From NCBI RefSeq assembly GCF_023051105.1, contig NZ_JALKIL010000012.1:1-64000 (forward strand): a DNA stretch of 64,000 nt, read 5' to 3'. The translations under genes and the position numbers were made by a program. Origin of the DNA: Anaerobiospirillum sp. NML120449. Lineage in GTDB: Bacteria; Pseudomonadota; Gammaproteobacteria; Enterobacterales; Succinivibrionaceae. The notes beneath the pieces are model-generated. The model was not told where the DNA came from, did no database searches, and saw only the letters and a list, made by a program, of their open reading frames with translations. Positions 16,482 to 25,012 of this stretch are shown piece after piece. Numbering within the stretch: the stretch's first letter is position 1; the number at the start of each line of letters is the position of its first letter.

Positions 16482-16555
16482 TTTGATGCTCCGGTATTTT
16501 CACTATTAGTTTCAGTTTTAATTGGGGCCACAGCAGTTGCCCTCACATGCAATTA

Positions 16556-16585
16556 TATTAACGCCATGTATGTTTAAGCCTTGAA
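16556..16585 (-). promoter_or_regulatory. Putative flagellar (sigma-28-like) promoter of flagellin A1
   Basis: On the minus strand TTCAAG (16585-16580), 16 bases, CGTTAATA (16563-16556), about 75 bases before the ATG. The form TTYAAG-N16-CGTTARTA is conserved in all four genes of this cluster. It resembles the FliA consensus TAAAG...GCCGATAA in layout but is not an exact match. Confidence 0.5.
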
Positions 16586-16860
16586 TAGAGCTAAATCAAT
16601 GAAAAATAAGCCGATTTTCATAAACGGCGCACACGCAAAATAGATATCAATTCTTGCGTTTAAGCGCCATGACCTCCGCATGGCAACTGCCGCTTAACGC
16701 CCGCAGTCAGGCCTTTCCACAATTATCTTAATATTCCTCATGCCTCATGATTTGCCTCCCGGCTCATTGGTAATTGCTTTACATAACGAAACCTTATGCT
16801 TTGGAGTTTTGTAAAGCGTTAACTGCCGGATTATGCTTTTCCATGCTCAAAAAACGCCAA

Positions 16861-16888
16861 AGCCCCTGACCTTTGGGGATCAGGGGCT
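16861..16888 (-). terminator. Terminator of flagellin gene A2
   Basis: AGCCCCTGA 16861-16869 with TCAGGGGCT 16880-16888; the minus-strand 3' side continues into TTGGCGTTTTTTG. Confidence 0.88.
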
Positions 16889-16942
16889 CCGGAGAGGCTG
16901 CATGGACTTAGGAATGCTGCAGCCTTGTATGGACGTGCTGTA

Positions 16943-17857
16943 TTAGCCTAACAGGGACAGACCCAGCTGTGGACGGGTGTTAGCCTGCATGAGCATGGAG
17001 GTAGCAGCCTGCTGAATGATGGACTGCTGGGAGAGGTTGGCGGACTCTTCGGCGAAGTCTGCGTCACGAATACGGCTACGGGCGTCAGCCTGGTTGGCGG
17101 AAACGTTTGCCTGGTTGCGTATTGAACTCTCAAGACGGTTCTGGATTGCACCTAGGCCAGCACGCTCGGCATCTACCTGAGCAATGAGGAAATCCATGGC
17201 CTGAATGGCGTTCTGAGCGGCATCAGCAGCCGAAAACTTGATTTTACCGTTCTCAAAGAACTTATTCATCTCGACCTTGCCCTGACCAGTGCCGAACTTG
17301 CCAGTGGCATTTGCAATCTTGGTGAAGTGGGCGTTACCTACGTCGAAGGTAATGGTGTCACCCTTATTGGCGCCTACCTGCAGAGTTAACTGACCGGCGG
17401 ATTCCTTGTCACCAACTAACAGACCAGTGTTCTTACCGCCATCAAGGATAAGGGCGCCACCGAAGCGGGTCTGACCGGCAATACGGTCAATTTCGGCTAC
17501 CAGAGCAGTGGCTTCCTTGGAGAGAGCTGCCTTGTCCTCACCGGTGTTGGTGCCATTGGCAGCCTGGACAGCCAGAGTACGGATCTTCTGGAGCATGCTG
17601 GTGGTTTCGTCCATGGCGCCTTCAATGGTCTGGGCAAGAGCAATACCATCTGCGGCATTGCGGTTACCCTGGTTCAGACCGTTGACCTGGGTGGTCAGGC
17701 GGGAGCTGATTTGTAAGCCAGCGGCGTCGTCCTTGGCACTGTTAATTCTCAGGCCTGAACTGAGTCTCTGGTAAGTGGTAGTCAGCTGATTCTGGACATT
17801 GTTGAGATATCTGCGGCCATTTAAGCTGCTAACGTTTGTATTTACGTAAACGCCCAT
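16943..17857 (-). CDS. fliC: Flagellin A2
   Basis: 304 residues, identical to flagellin A1 over the first 175 or so residues. It differs in the short surface segment (NATGKFGTGQGKVEMNKFF in place of DATKKFGAAQNQVKLENFY) and is near-identical again at the C-terminus. Gene plus spacer repeats at a 1.38-kb period with its neighbours, so the pair looks like a recent duplication or is kept similar by gene conversion. It keeps the same GGAG ribosome site and upstream element. Export and filament role as for the other flagellins. Confidence 0.96.
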   Translation of the reverse strand: MGVYVNTNVSSLNGRRYLNNVQNQLTTTYQRLSSGLRINSAKDDAAGLQISSRLTTQVNGLNQGNRNAADGIALAQTIEGAMDETTSMLQKIRTLAVQAANGTNTGEDKAALSKEATALVAEIDRIAGQTRFGGALILDGGKNTGLLVGDKESAGQLTLQVGANKGDTITFDVGNAHFTKIANATGKFGTGQGKVEMNKFFENGKIKFSAADAAQNAIQAMDFLIAQVDAERAGLGAIQNRLESSIRNQANVSANQADARSRIRDADFAEESANLSQQSIIQQAATSMLMQANTRPQLGLSLLG

Positions 17858-17931
17858 TTTGATGCTCCGGTATTTTCACTATTAGTTTCAGTTTTGATTG
17901 GGGCCACAGCAGTTGCCCTCACATGCAATTA

Positions 17932-17961
17932 TATTAACGCCATGTATGTTTAAGCCTTGAA
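17932..17961 (-). promoter_or_regulatory. Putative flagellar promoter of flagellin A2
   Basis: Minus-strand TTCAAG (17961-17956), 16 bases, CGTTAATA (17939-17932); sequence identical to the element before A1. Confidence 0.5.
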
Positions 17962-18243
17962 TAGAGCTGAATCAATGAAAAATAAGCCGATTTTCATAAA
18001 CTGCGCACACGCGAAATAGATATCAATTCTGGCGTTTAAGCGCCATGACCTCAGCATGGCAACTGCCGCTTAACGCCCGTAGTCAGGCCTTTCCACAATT
18101 ATCTTAATATTCCTCATGCCTCATGCCTCATGATTTGCCTCCCGACTCATTGGTAATTGCTTTACATAACGAAACCTTATGCTTTGGAGTTTTGTAAAGC
18201 GTTAACTGCCGTATGATGCTTTTCCATGCTCAAAAAACGCCAA

Positions 18244-18271
18244 AGCCCCTGACCTTTGTAGATCAGGGGCT
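18244..18271 (-). terminator. Terminator of flagellin gene A3
   Basis: AGCCCCTGA 18244-18252 pairs with TCAGGGGCT 18263-18271; TTTGGCGTTTTTTG follows on the minus strand. Confidence 0.88.
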
Positions 18272-18325
18272 CCGGAGAGGCTGCATGGACTTAGGAATGT
18301 TACAGCCTTGTTTGGACGTGCTGTA

Positions 18326-19243
18326 TTAGCCTAACAGGGACAGACCCAGCTGTGGACGGGTGTTAGCCTGCATGAGCATGGAGGTGGCAGCCTGCTGGAT
18401 GATGGACTGCTGTGAAAGGTTGGCGGACTCCTCAGCAAAGTCTGCGTCACGAATGCGGCTACGGGCGTCAGCCTGGTTGGCGGAAACGTTTGCCTGGTTG
18501 CGGATCGAACTCTCAAGACGGTTCTGGATTGCACCTAGGCCAGCACGCTCGGCATCTACCTGAGCAATGAGGTAGTCCATGGCCTGAATGGCGTTCTGAG
18601 CGGCATCAGCAGCCGAAAACTTGACTACACCACCATCGTAGAAAGTTTTGATATCAATCTTACCGGCACCACCGCCGCCAAACTTTTTAGTAGCATCGGC
18701 GATCTTGGTGAAGTGAGCATTTGCAATATCAAATGAGATGATGTCACCCTTATTGGCACCTACCTGCAGAGTAAGATTACCGGCAGACTTCTTACCGCCC
18801 TGTAACAGGCCTGTACCATCACTGCCATCAAGAATCAGAGCACCACCGAAACGAGTCTGGCCTGCAATACGATCGATTTCAGAAATCAGAGCAGTAGCTT
18901 CCTTGGAGAGAGCGGCCTTATCCTCGCCGGTGTTGGTGCCGTTGGCAGCCTGGACAGCCAGAGTACGGATCTTCTGGAGCATGTTGGTGGTTTCGTCCAT
19001 GGCGCCTTCAATGGTCTGGGCAAGAGCAATACCATCTGCGGCGTTGCGGTTACCCTGGTTCAGGCCGTTAACCTGGGTGGTCAGGCGGGAGCTGATTTGT
19101 AAGCCAGCGGCGTCGTCCTTGGCACTGTTAATTCTCAGGCCTGAACTGAGTCTCTGGTAAGTGGTAGTCAGCTGATTCTGTACGTTGTTGAGGTATCTGC
19201 GGCCATTTAAGCTGCTAACGTTTGTATTTACGTAAACGCCCAT
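18326..19243 (-). CDS. fliC: Flagellin A3
   Basis: 305 residues with the same D0/D1 helices. It departs from A1/A2 earlier, from about residue 130 (ALISEIDRIAGQ, then LLQGGKKSAGNLT), and has a Gly-rich FGGGGAGKIDIKTFYDGG surface loop before rejoining the consensus at about residue 218. This mosaic pattern, with identical ends and a different middle, suggests recombination among the tandem genes. Start and ribosome site as in A1. Confidence 0.96.
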   Translation of the reverse strand: MGVYVNTNVSSLNGRRYLNNVQNQLTTTYQRLSSGLRINSAKDDAAGLQISSRLTTQVNGLNQGNRNAADGIALAQTIEGAMDETTNMLQKIRTLAVQAANGTNTGEDKAALSKEATALISEIDRIAGQTRFGGALILDGSDGTGLLQGGKKSAGNLTLQVGANKGDIISFDIANAHFTKIADATKKFGGGGAGKIDIKTFYDGGVVKFSAADAAQNAIQAMDYLIAQVDAERAGLGAIQNRLESSIRNQANVSANQADARSRIRDADFAEESANLSQQSIIQQAATSMLMQANTRPQLGLSLLG

Positions 19244-19317
19244 TTTGATGCTCCGGTATTTTCACTATTAGTTTCAGTTTTGATTGGGGCCACAGCAGTT
19301 GCCCTCACATGCAATAG

Positions 19318-19347
19318 TACTAACGCGCCCTTTCATTTCAGCTTAAA
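19318..19347 (-). promoter_or_regulatory. Putative flagellar promoter of flagellin A3
   Basis: Minus-strand TTTAAG (19347-19342), 16 bases, CGTTAGTA (19325-19318). The spacer is unlike that of A1/A2 while both boxes are kept, which argues that the boxes are selected. Confidence 0.55.
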
Positions 19348-19488
19348 TAGACACACGCAGATGCGATACTCCCTGATTTATCGTAAACAGCACTACTGGA
19401 CAAACTAAATAGATATAAAAATTTATTTACACCCTCTACTTACAGCCCTGGCGATTCACCCATGCCCTTCAAAGCCCATAAATACCAA

Positions 19489-19516
19489 AGCCCCTGACCT
19501 TTGTAGATCAGGGGCT
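19489..19516 (-). terminator. Terminator of flagellin gene A4
   Basis: AGCCCCTGA 19489-19497 with TCAGGGGCT 19508-19516; TTTGGTATTTATG follows on the minus strand. Confidence 0.8.
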
Positions 19517-19570
19517 CCGGAGAGGCTGCATGGACTTAGGGATGCTGCAGCCTTGTTTGGACGTGCTGTA

Positions 19571-20485
19571 TTAGCCTAACAGGGACAGACCCAGCTGTGG
19601 ACGGGTGTTGGCCTGCATGAGCATTGAGGTGGCAGCCTGCTGGATAATGGACTGCTGGCTCAGGTTGGCAGACTCTTCGGCGAAGTCTGCATCACGAATG
19701 CGGCTACGGGCATCCGCCTGGTTGGCGGAAACGTTTGCCTGGTTGCGGATCGAACTCTCAAGACGGTTCTGGATTGCACCTAGGCCAGCACGCTGTGCGT
19801 CGACTGCACCGATGATCTTATCAATGGCCTCAATAGTAGCCTGAGCACCGTCAGCAGTGGAAAGTAACAGCTTCTTATCAACATTCCAGAATTTATCAGC
19901 ACCAGCACCAGCACCTTTATATCCAGCAAGCTCCATGGCTTTGGTGAACTTCATGTTGGCAACATCAAAGGAAATAGTGTCGCCCTTATTGGCGCCTACC
20001 TGTAAGGTCAGCTTGCCAGCACTGCCGTTATTGGTGCTGTAAATCGAAGTTGCACCTTTATCACTGCCGTCAAGTACGGTCTTACCACCGAACTTGGTCT
20101 GGCTGGCAATACGGTCAATCTCAGCTACCAGAGCAGTTGCCTCGGTGTCCAGAGCCTTACGGTCAGCCTCGGTGTTAGTACCATTGGCTGCCTGAACTGC
20201 CAGAGTACGGATCTTCTGGAGCATATTGGTGGTTTCGTCCATGGCTCCTTCAATGGTCTGGGCAAGGGCAATACCGTCAGAGGCATTACGGTTACCCTGG
20301 TTCAGGCCATTTATCTGGGTGGTCAGGCGGGAGCTGATTTGCAGGCCAGCGGCGTCGTCCTTGGCAGAGTTAATTCTCAGGCCAGAACTGAGTCTCTGGT
20401 ACGTAGTAGTCAGCTGATTCTGTACGTTGTTGAGATATCTGCGGCCGTTTAAGCTGCTAACGTTTGTATTTACGTAAATGCCCAT
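19571..20485 (-). CDS. fliC: Flagellin A4 (most divergent of cluster A)
   Basis: 304 residues. It begins [11 protein letters not shown] instead of MGVYVN, carries [16 protein letters not shown] in the D1 helix and has its own middle segment ([12 protein letters not shown], then [19 protein letters not shown]). The C-terminal 75 residues are again the cluster consensus. As the promoter-distal member with independent spacer sequence, it may be the ancestral copy from which A1-A3 were duplicated (inference). Same monocistronic arrangement. Confidence 0.96.
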   Translation of the reverse strand: MGIYVNTNVSSLNGRRYLNNVQNQLTTTYQRLSSGLRINSAKDDAAGLQISSRLTTQINGLNQGNRNASDGIALAQTIEGAMDETTNMLQKIRTLAVQAANGTNTEADRKALDTEATALVAEIDRIASQTKFGGKTVLDGSDKGATSIYSTNNGSAGKLTLQVGANKGDTISFDVANMKFTKAMELAGYKGAGAGADKFWNVDKKLLLSTADGAQATIEAIDKIIGAVDAQRAGLGAIQNRLESSIRNQANVSANQADARSRIRDADFAEESANLSQQSIIQQAATSMLMQANTRPQLGLSLLG

Positions 20486-21084
20486 TTTGATGCTCCGGAA
20501 TTTACTCTATTCTTTTCTTACAGATCTGGTCAGGCCACAGCAGATGCCCTGACGTGCTGCCTTATTAACGTGTTATTAACTATGTCCTTAAACAGGTGGC
20601 CATAAATACCAAAACAGGCTGATTTTTCGTACTTGAGCTGTTCATGTTCCCAAAATAGATGTAAATGACTTTATTTACATACCCTGAATTACGGGCGTTA
20701 AAGGCCACCATGCGGTATGGATTGCGGGCATGGAGAAGCACCAGTATGGGCCTTTTATGGGCTTAGTGCAGGGCGACTTATCATATTTTGTAAAGCATCT
20801 CAGCAGACTTCATTGCGCCATATGCAGGCTGCTGAAGGGCTTATGCATAAGCTTTACAGACAGCAGGGCACAGTATGGCGATGTTACGTTAACTGCTGTG
20901 TTTTCTTTGCTCTGGCGGCTGCAGGCTTCGATGCAGCCTTTTTGCCGCCCTATGCACTGCTCAGGGTCTGCCAGGAACTGCCTTAAGACTGACCTGCTCT
21001 GTCCTTGCTACTGGTCTTGCCAGTGCTTCTGGTCATGGCCTTAGCTGTGCTCTTGCCTGTGCCTTTGCCCTCGGATGTCCAGCC
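20486..21084. other. Intergenic region upstream of flagellin A4
   Basis: Contains the A4 leader, with perfect inverted repeat GTCAGG/CCTGAC bounding 20529-20553, and the promoter-like element at 20563-20592. The rest (20700-21080) holds no supported gene. No terminator is seen for the gene ending at 21085. Confidence 0.55.
20563..20592 (-). promoter_or_regulatory. Putative flagellar promoter of flagellin A4
   Basis: Minus-strand TTTAAG (20592-20587), 16 bases, CGTTAATA (20570-20563); again the spacer differs while the boxes are conserved. Confidence 0.55.
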
Positions 21085-22950
21085 TTATGGCATTGCCGGG
21101 ATTTTGCCATCACCTGGCCCACACATAACCGGATTTGCTATAACCTGATTAAAAATGAAACTGAGAGCCATCATCTCATCCATGTTAAAGCCGTCAAGAT
21201 CATTCAAATAATCGAGCGTTCCCTTTTCAATAATCCTGGTAACCCTTATTTTGAAATTATCAAATGCGTCACGATGACGGACCACAGAGACAAGACTCAT
21301 AGCCATAGCAGAGTCAACGGACTCAAGAAATGACTTCATTGAGTCAGACTCTAAAACACGGCTTGTCAATTGAGACTTCACATAAGACACTTTAGGATCG
21401 TTCAGGAAATCCTGGCATATCTGTCTAAAGTGCTCAAGTTCAATTGCGCTGGTACCGTCCTGGGGTATGACTGACTTTGGCAAGGCATTAACTATCATAT
21501 CCAGCTCTGCATCCAGTGACATACTGATGCTCTTATCAACTATCAAAGAGATGCAAAATGGCAGCAGCTTTTGCGCAGCCCAAAGGGCAAGCTCAGAGGG
21601 AGACATTGAGTCAAAGTCCACCACAGTGCTGTCCCGATCTTCAAAGATCGGCTTATGAAAACTTTTTGTGCCTGGAGGCAGATCATATGGAACTCTGTCC
21701 CTTTCCAGCTCGAGCTCAGCCTCAACGCTGTAGAGAAAATCTTTATAGCTGCCAATATGATCGTTAAAGTACTGCTCTGCTACGGTGTAATCCCTGCGTC
21801 TTATATCACTGAGCATCTGAAGCACCATTATGCTGCTGTCTTTCCTGTCACTGTGCTCAGTTAAAAGCTCCCTCAAGCTGTCATACATAGCCTGAATATC
21901 ATTAATTCTGGCCATAAGCGCAAAGTTCACCAGAGTCTCATTGTCTGCAAATGCCATAAAGGCATCAGAGGCATTTTGTAACAGACTATACAGATCATTC
22001 TTAGTATCTGCCTTGAGAACTTCAGCATAATAAGAGTCGTTGTACTCAGAAAGTCTGTCCTCGACCATAGTCCTGATTATGCTCTGAGCTTTCCTGGCTT
22101 TGGCTGCTCCCTTGTAACGTGTTTGTTCATACTCGCTGACAGCCTCACGCTCAGCCCTCTCCTTTAAATCATGGTTTACACATTTATCAGCATAAATGTC
22201 GCAAACACATTTCATAATCTGTAACTTGCACGACTCTCGATCAAAATCAACATGCTCCTGACTGCTTTGAGCAAATGATGCCCTGGTGGTGGAGGTGATT
22301 TTTGCTGATTCTGATGCATCTGAGGCAGTGCTTTTGGCTGATTCTTGTGCCTCGGCAGCAGAGCTCTTTGCCCTGGTCCTGGTGCTTTTGGCTGATTCTT
22401 GTGCCTCGGCAGCAGAGCTCTTTGCTCTGGTCCTGGTGCTTTTGGCTGATTCTGATGCATCGGTGCCAGAGCTCTTTGCCCTGGTCCTGGTGCTTTTTGC
22501 TGACTCTGAAGCCTCGGTGCCAGAGCTCTTTGCTATGGTCCTGGTGCTTTTGGCTGACTCTGATGCATCGGCAGCAGAGCTCTTTGCCCTGGTCCTGGTG
22601 CTATTTGCTGACTCTGATGCCTCGGCGGCAGGGGTCTTTGCCCTGGTCCTGGTGCTTTTTGCTGACTCTGATGCCTCGGCGGCAGGGGTCTTTGCTCTGG
22701 TCCTGGTGCTTTTTGCTGACTCTGATGCCTCGGCGGCAGGGGTCTTTGCCCTGGTCCTGGTGCTTTTTGCTGACTCTGATGCCTCGGTGGTGGAGCTCTT
22801 TGCCCTGGTCCTGGTGCTTTTTGCTGACGCTGATGCCTCGGTGGTGGAGCTCTTTGCCCTGGCTGCAGTGCTTTTGACTGATGCCGATGTCTTCACTTTC
22901 TTTGATGCCACTTCCTCTGACTTTGAGGTGCTTTTCTTATTGCCAGTCAT
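21085..22950 (-). CDS. Unrecognised protein: Lys/Ala/Ser/Thr 18-residue repeat domain plus a novel helical domain
   Basis: 621 residues; I cannot assign a family. After about 25 residues, roughly 11 copies of an 18-residue unit (AKSTRTRAKSSAAEASES, variants with TPAAE or SSGTE) fill residues 25-235. This low-complexity, basic, Ala/Ser/Thr-rich pattern resembles histone H1/AlgP-like or other DNA- or polyanion-binding tails. The remaining 380 residues are acidic and helix-rich, with no transmembrane segment, signal peptide or known motif visible; Cys residues cluster at about 245-260 (CKLQIMKCVCDIYADKC). The start is set at the ATG with AAGGTGA 7 bases upstream; the frame is open 19 codons further. 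It is monocistronic between flagellins and nagA. The repeat DNA is a 54-bp tandem array and could change copy number by slippage. Confidence 0.8.
   Translation of the reverse strand: MTGNKKSTSKSEEVASKKVKTSASVKSTAARAKSSTTEASASAKSTRTRAKSSTTEASESAKSTRTRAKTPAAEASESAKSTRTRAKTPAAEASESAKSTRTRAKTPAAEASESANSTRTRAKSSAADASESAKSTRTIAKSSGTEASESAKSTRTRAKSSGTDASESAKSTRTRAKSSAAEAQESAKSTRTRAKSSAAEAQESAKSTASDASESAKITSTTRASFAQSSQEHVDFDRESCKLQIMKCVCDIYADKCVNHDLKERAEREAVSEYEQTRYKGAAKARKAQSIIRTMVEDRLSEYNDSYYAEVLKADTKNDLYSLLQNASDAFMAFADNETLVNFALMARINDIQAMYDSLRELLTEHSDRKDSSIMVLQMLSDIRRRDYTVAEQYFNDHIGSYKDFLYSVEAELELERDRVPYDLPPGTKSFHKPIFEDRDSTVVDFDSMSPSELALWAAQKLLPFCISLIVDKSISMSLDAELDMIVNALPKSVIPQDGTSAIELEHFRQICQDFLNDPKVSYVKSQLTSRVLESDSMKSFLESVDSAMAMSLVSVVRHRDAFDNFKIRVTRIIEKGTLDYLNDLDGFNMDEMMALSFIFNQVIANPVMCGPGDGKIPAMP
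22290..22880 (-). repeat. 54-bp coding tandem repeat, about 11 copies
   Basis: Minus-strand units contain GCACCAGGACCAGGGCAAAG and GACTCTGATGCC-type words (seen on + as CTTTGCCCTGGTCCTGGTGC). All copies preserve the reading frame. Several neighbouring copies are nearly identical, consistent with recent expansion. Confidence 0.92.
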
Positions 22951-23532
22951 ACTGCTCACCTTGTCTCCATTAATAAAACTTCGGTAAATACCACTGAGGC
23001 ACAGCATGTGCCACCTGCAGGCCGTTCTGGCTCAGCAGGTCTGTCTGCAGCTGTTTCTTATTTAAATATACATAATGGCAGCGCTTATGTCTTTAGCTGA
23101 TGTTCACGTAATCATGATTTACACTCAGATTGCGGCACAAGATAAATCTTTTAGGACGCATCTTGCGCAAATTTCGTTTTGTGCCTGACTATCTGCCATG
23201 ACGCGTATTGTTTTCTAAGACAATGATATGAGCAGCACAAGACGAGAGTAATGGGCTGGAACTGGTTTGCTGCAGCGGAGAGAAAGGAATGTGAAAGGAT
23301 GGAGATGAAGCAGGCTGGGGTATGATCTGCCTGACTGGTCAGCCCTGCACTGGGTGCACGCATGCTCCAGGGGCTGTGCCGGGCCATGCCATGGTCGTGG
23401 CCTGACCTGCACATGGCTTTGCCTGGCGCATGGCTGCTGCCTGCATGACCATTCGGTGGGGTACCTGCCCGTTTGCCTGTTGTGCGCGGACACGGGACGG
23501 GGTTGAGATTTTGCCTGGGGTGATGAAATGCC

Positions 23533-23586
23533 AAGGGCACCTTTGTCCTGGCATGATGATTCATGTGTCAGGATAAAGGTGCCCTT
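23533..23586. repeat. Long inverted repeat downstream of nagA
   Basis: AAGGGCACCTTT at 23533-23544 pairs perfectly with AAAGGTGCCCTT at 23575-23586. Inner TCCTGGCA and TGTCAGGA segments extend the stem. It lies beyond the hairpin at 23593-23617; no T run on either side. Confidence 0.85.
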
Positions 23587-23592
23587 GAGAGG

Positions 23593-23617
23593 GCCAGCCC
23601 GGCAGGGCCGGGCTGGC
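23593..23617 (-). terminator. GC-rich perfect hairpin after nagA (terminator-like, no U tract)
   Basis: GCCAGCCCGGC at 23593-23603 and GCCGGGCTGGC at 23607-23617 form 11 bp with a 3-base loop, 50 bases after the nagA stop. Confidence 0.5.
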
Positions 23618-23666
23618 TGGTGCCTCGCCCCGGGGCTGGGGGCCTGGGGCGTGCGGCGTGGCTGTC

Positions 23667-24833
23667 TTAGATAAGCTCGGCTGTGGTCTTTAAGAAGCCG
23701 TTCTGGATGACGTAGCGGATCTTGAAGTCGTCGTTGAAGACGATAAGGTCAGCACGATAGCCGTGGTCAATCCAGCCGGACTCGTAGTCAAGGCCCAGTA
23801 CACGGGCTGGAATGGTGGAGGCGGCCATCAGGGCCTCATCAAGAGGAATACCACAGGTCTTAACCAGGAACTTGACGCCGTCCATCATACAGATGTTGGT
23901 GCCCACCAGTGAGCCCTTGGCATCGATAAGACCGCGCTTGGAGTCGTTGAATACTTCAGTACCGGCTACGGTAAAGGAGTTCATGACCTCTGGAGAGCCT
24001 GCAATGGCCTGAGAGTCAGAAACGATGTACATGCGGTCCTTGAGCATCTGGTGCACGATACGAACAATGGCAGGGTGCACGTGACGGCCATCGGCAATCA
24101 CACCGGCTCTTACGGTCTGGGCGTTGAGTACGGCACCGATAATGCCTGGCTCACGGCCGTTGAGCGGACGCATGGCGTTGAACAGGTGGGTAATGTTGTT
24201 CACACCCATCTTGAAAGCATCAACAGTATCGTTGAAGGAGGCATTGGTGTGACCAAGAGACAGCTTCATGCCCATGCCCATCAGTTCCATGAGGAACTTG
24301 CCGCGTACAACTTCAGGAGCTACGGTCATGTAGGCGATGTTGTCGATATTGTCACGCAGGTAGGCAAGGTCGGAATTGGAGATACCACGGATATAGCCGC
24401 TGCCATGGAAGCCCTTGCGCTCAGGGTTGATAAATGGACCCTCAAGGTGAATACCAGGACATACGCCAGGGTGCTTGTCCATGAACTTGCGTACGGCAGC
24501 CAGAGCACGGGTCATGCTCTCACGTGGACCTGATACCAGAGTTGGAACAAAAGTCAGGGTACCGCGCAGAGTAAGCCAGCGACGCATACGCTCAAGGCCG
24601 TCAAGGCTCAGGTCTGAGGAGAAGGTGACACCGGCACAGCCATTGACCAGCAGATCAATAAAGCCCGGGGCTACGTGCATGCCGTTAAGATCAATTTCCT
24701 CGGAGGTGCCGTCCTCAAGCAGCACAGGGTCCACCGGAATAATACGGTGGTTCTGAACTGCAATGCTGTCAGCGCCTTCAAGTACACCCTTGGACAGGTG
24801 CAGTTTTGCATTACGCAAAATGGTTGCACCCAT
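23667..24833 (-). CDS. nagA: N-acetylglucosamine-6-phosphate deacetylase
   Basis: Removes acetate from GlcNAc-6-P to give glucosamine-6-P, the entry step of amino-sugar use and of cell-wall recycling. 388 residues, close to the E. coli enzyme. The amidohydrolase metal motif HLEGPFINPERKGFH is near residue 125. GHTNASFNDT and THLFNAM carry the further metal His residues. DGRHVHP and the SDS catalytic Asp segment follow. The start at the second ATG is chosen because AGGA lies 9 bases before it; an ATG 7 codons upstream lacks a ribosome site. No nagB, nagE or nagC is adjacent, but glmS, which makes the same product from fructose-6-P, is 4 kb away on the same strand. Confidence 0.96.
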   Translation of the reverse strand: MGATILRNAKLHLSKGVLEGADSIAVQNHRIIPVDPVLLEDGTSEEIDLNGMHVAPGFIDLLVNGCAGVTFSSDLSLDGLERMRRWLTLRGTLTFVPTLVSGPRESMTRALAAVRKFMDKHPGVCPGIHLEGPFINPERKGFHGSGYIRGISNSDLAYLRDNIDNIAYMTVAPEVVRGKFLMELMGMGMKLSLGHTNASFNDTVDAFKMGVNNITHLFNAMRPLNGREPGIIGAVLNAQTVRAGVIADGRHVHPAIVRIVHQMLKDRMYIVSDSQAIAGSPEVMNSFTVAGTEVFNDSKRGLIDAKGSLVGTNICMMDGVKFLVKTCGIPLDEALMAASTIPARVLGLDYESGWIDHGYRADLIVFNDDFKIRYVIQNGFLKTTAELI

Positions 24834-25012
24834 TGACTTAGTTCCTAAAATCATATGCTTTCATCATGCCGGCTTAGTTGGAAATCAGGCATGCTCGACT
24901 ACAGTCATGAGCATGATTCCAGGCAGTAATTCTGACAGGTTAAACCCGCCCGGCGCCGAGACCGCACGGATATTAATCAGGACCTGAGCTTACGACCTGC
25001 TCTAAAATTCTT

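Larger units (their letters stand above)
16482..16942. other. Spacer between flagellins A1 and A2
   Basis: Contains the A1 leader and promoter-like element, then about 270 bases nearly identical to the spacer at 17858-18325, and finally the A2 terminator. No gene. Confidence 0.7.
17858..18325. other. Spacer between flagellins A2 and A3
   Basis: Near copy of 16482-16942. The clearest difference is an extra copy of a short ATGCCTC-type unit near 18115-18130. No gene. Confidence 0.7.
19244..19570. other. Spacer between flagellins A3 and A4
   Basis: Retains the leader block (about 65 bases) of the other cluster members, then diverges. Contains the A3 promoter-like element and the A4 terminator. 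No gene. Confidence 0.65.
22951..23666. other. Intergenic region between nagA and the repeat protein
   Basis: Contains an A/T-rich stretch (23040-23240) that probably holds the promoter of the repeat protein (none exact). Two strong hairpins lie near the nagA end: 23533-23586 and 23593-23617. No gene. Confidence 0.55.

Noticed and set aside
16524-16545. Plus-strand GGCCAC-N5-TTGC as a sigma-54 promoter near flagellin A1
   Set aside because: The GG to GC distance is 11 rather than 10 and it points away from the flagellin gene.
22286-22987. 233-codon + strand frame opposite the Lys/Ala repeat protein
   Set aside because: Mirror of a 54-bp coding repeat; the minus frame has the ribosome site and continues into a non-repetitive domain.
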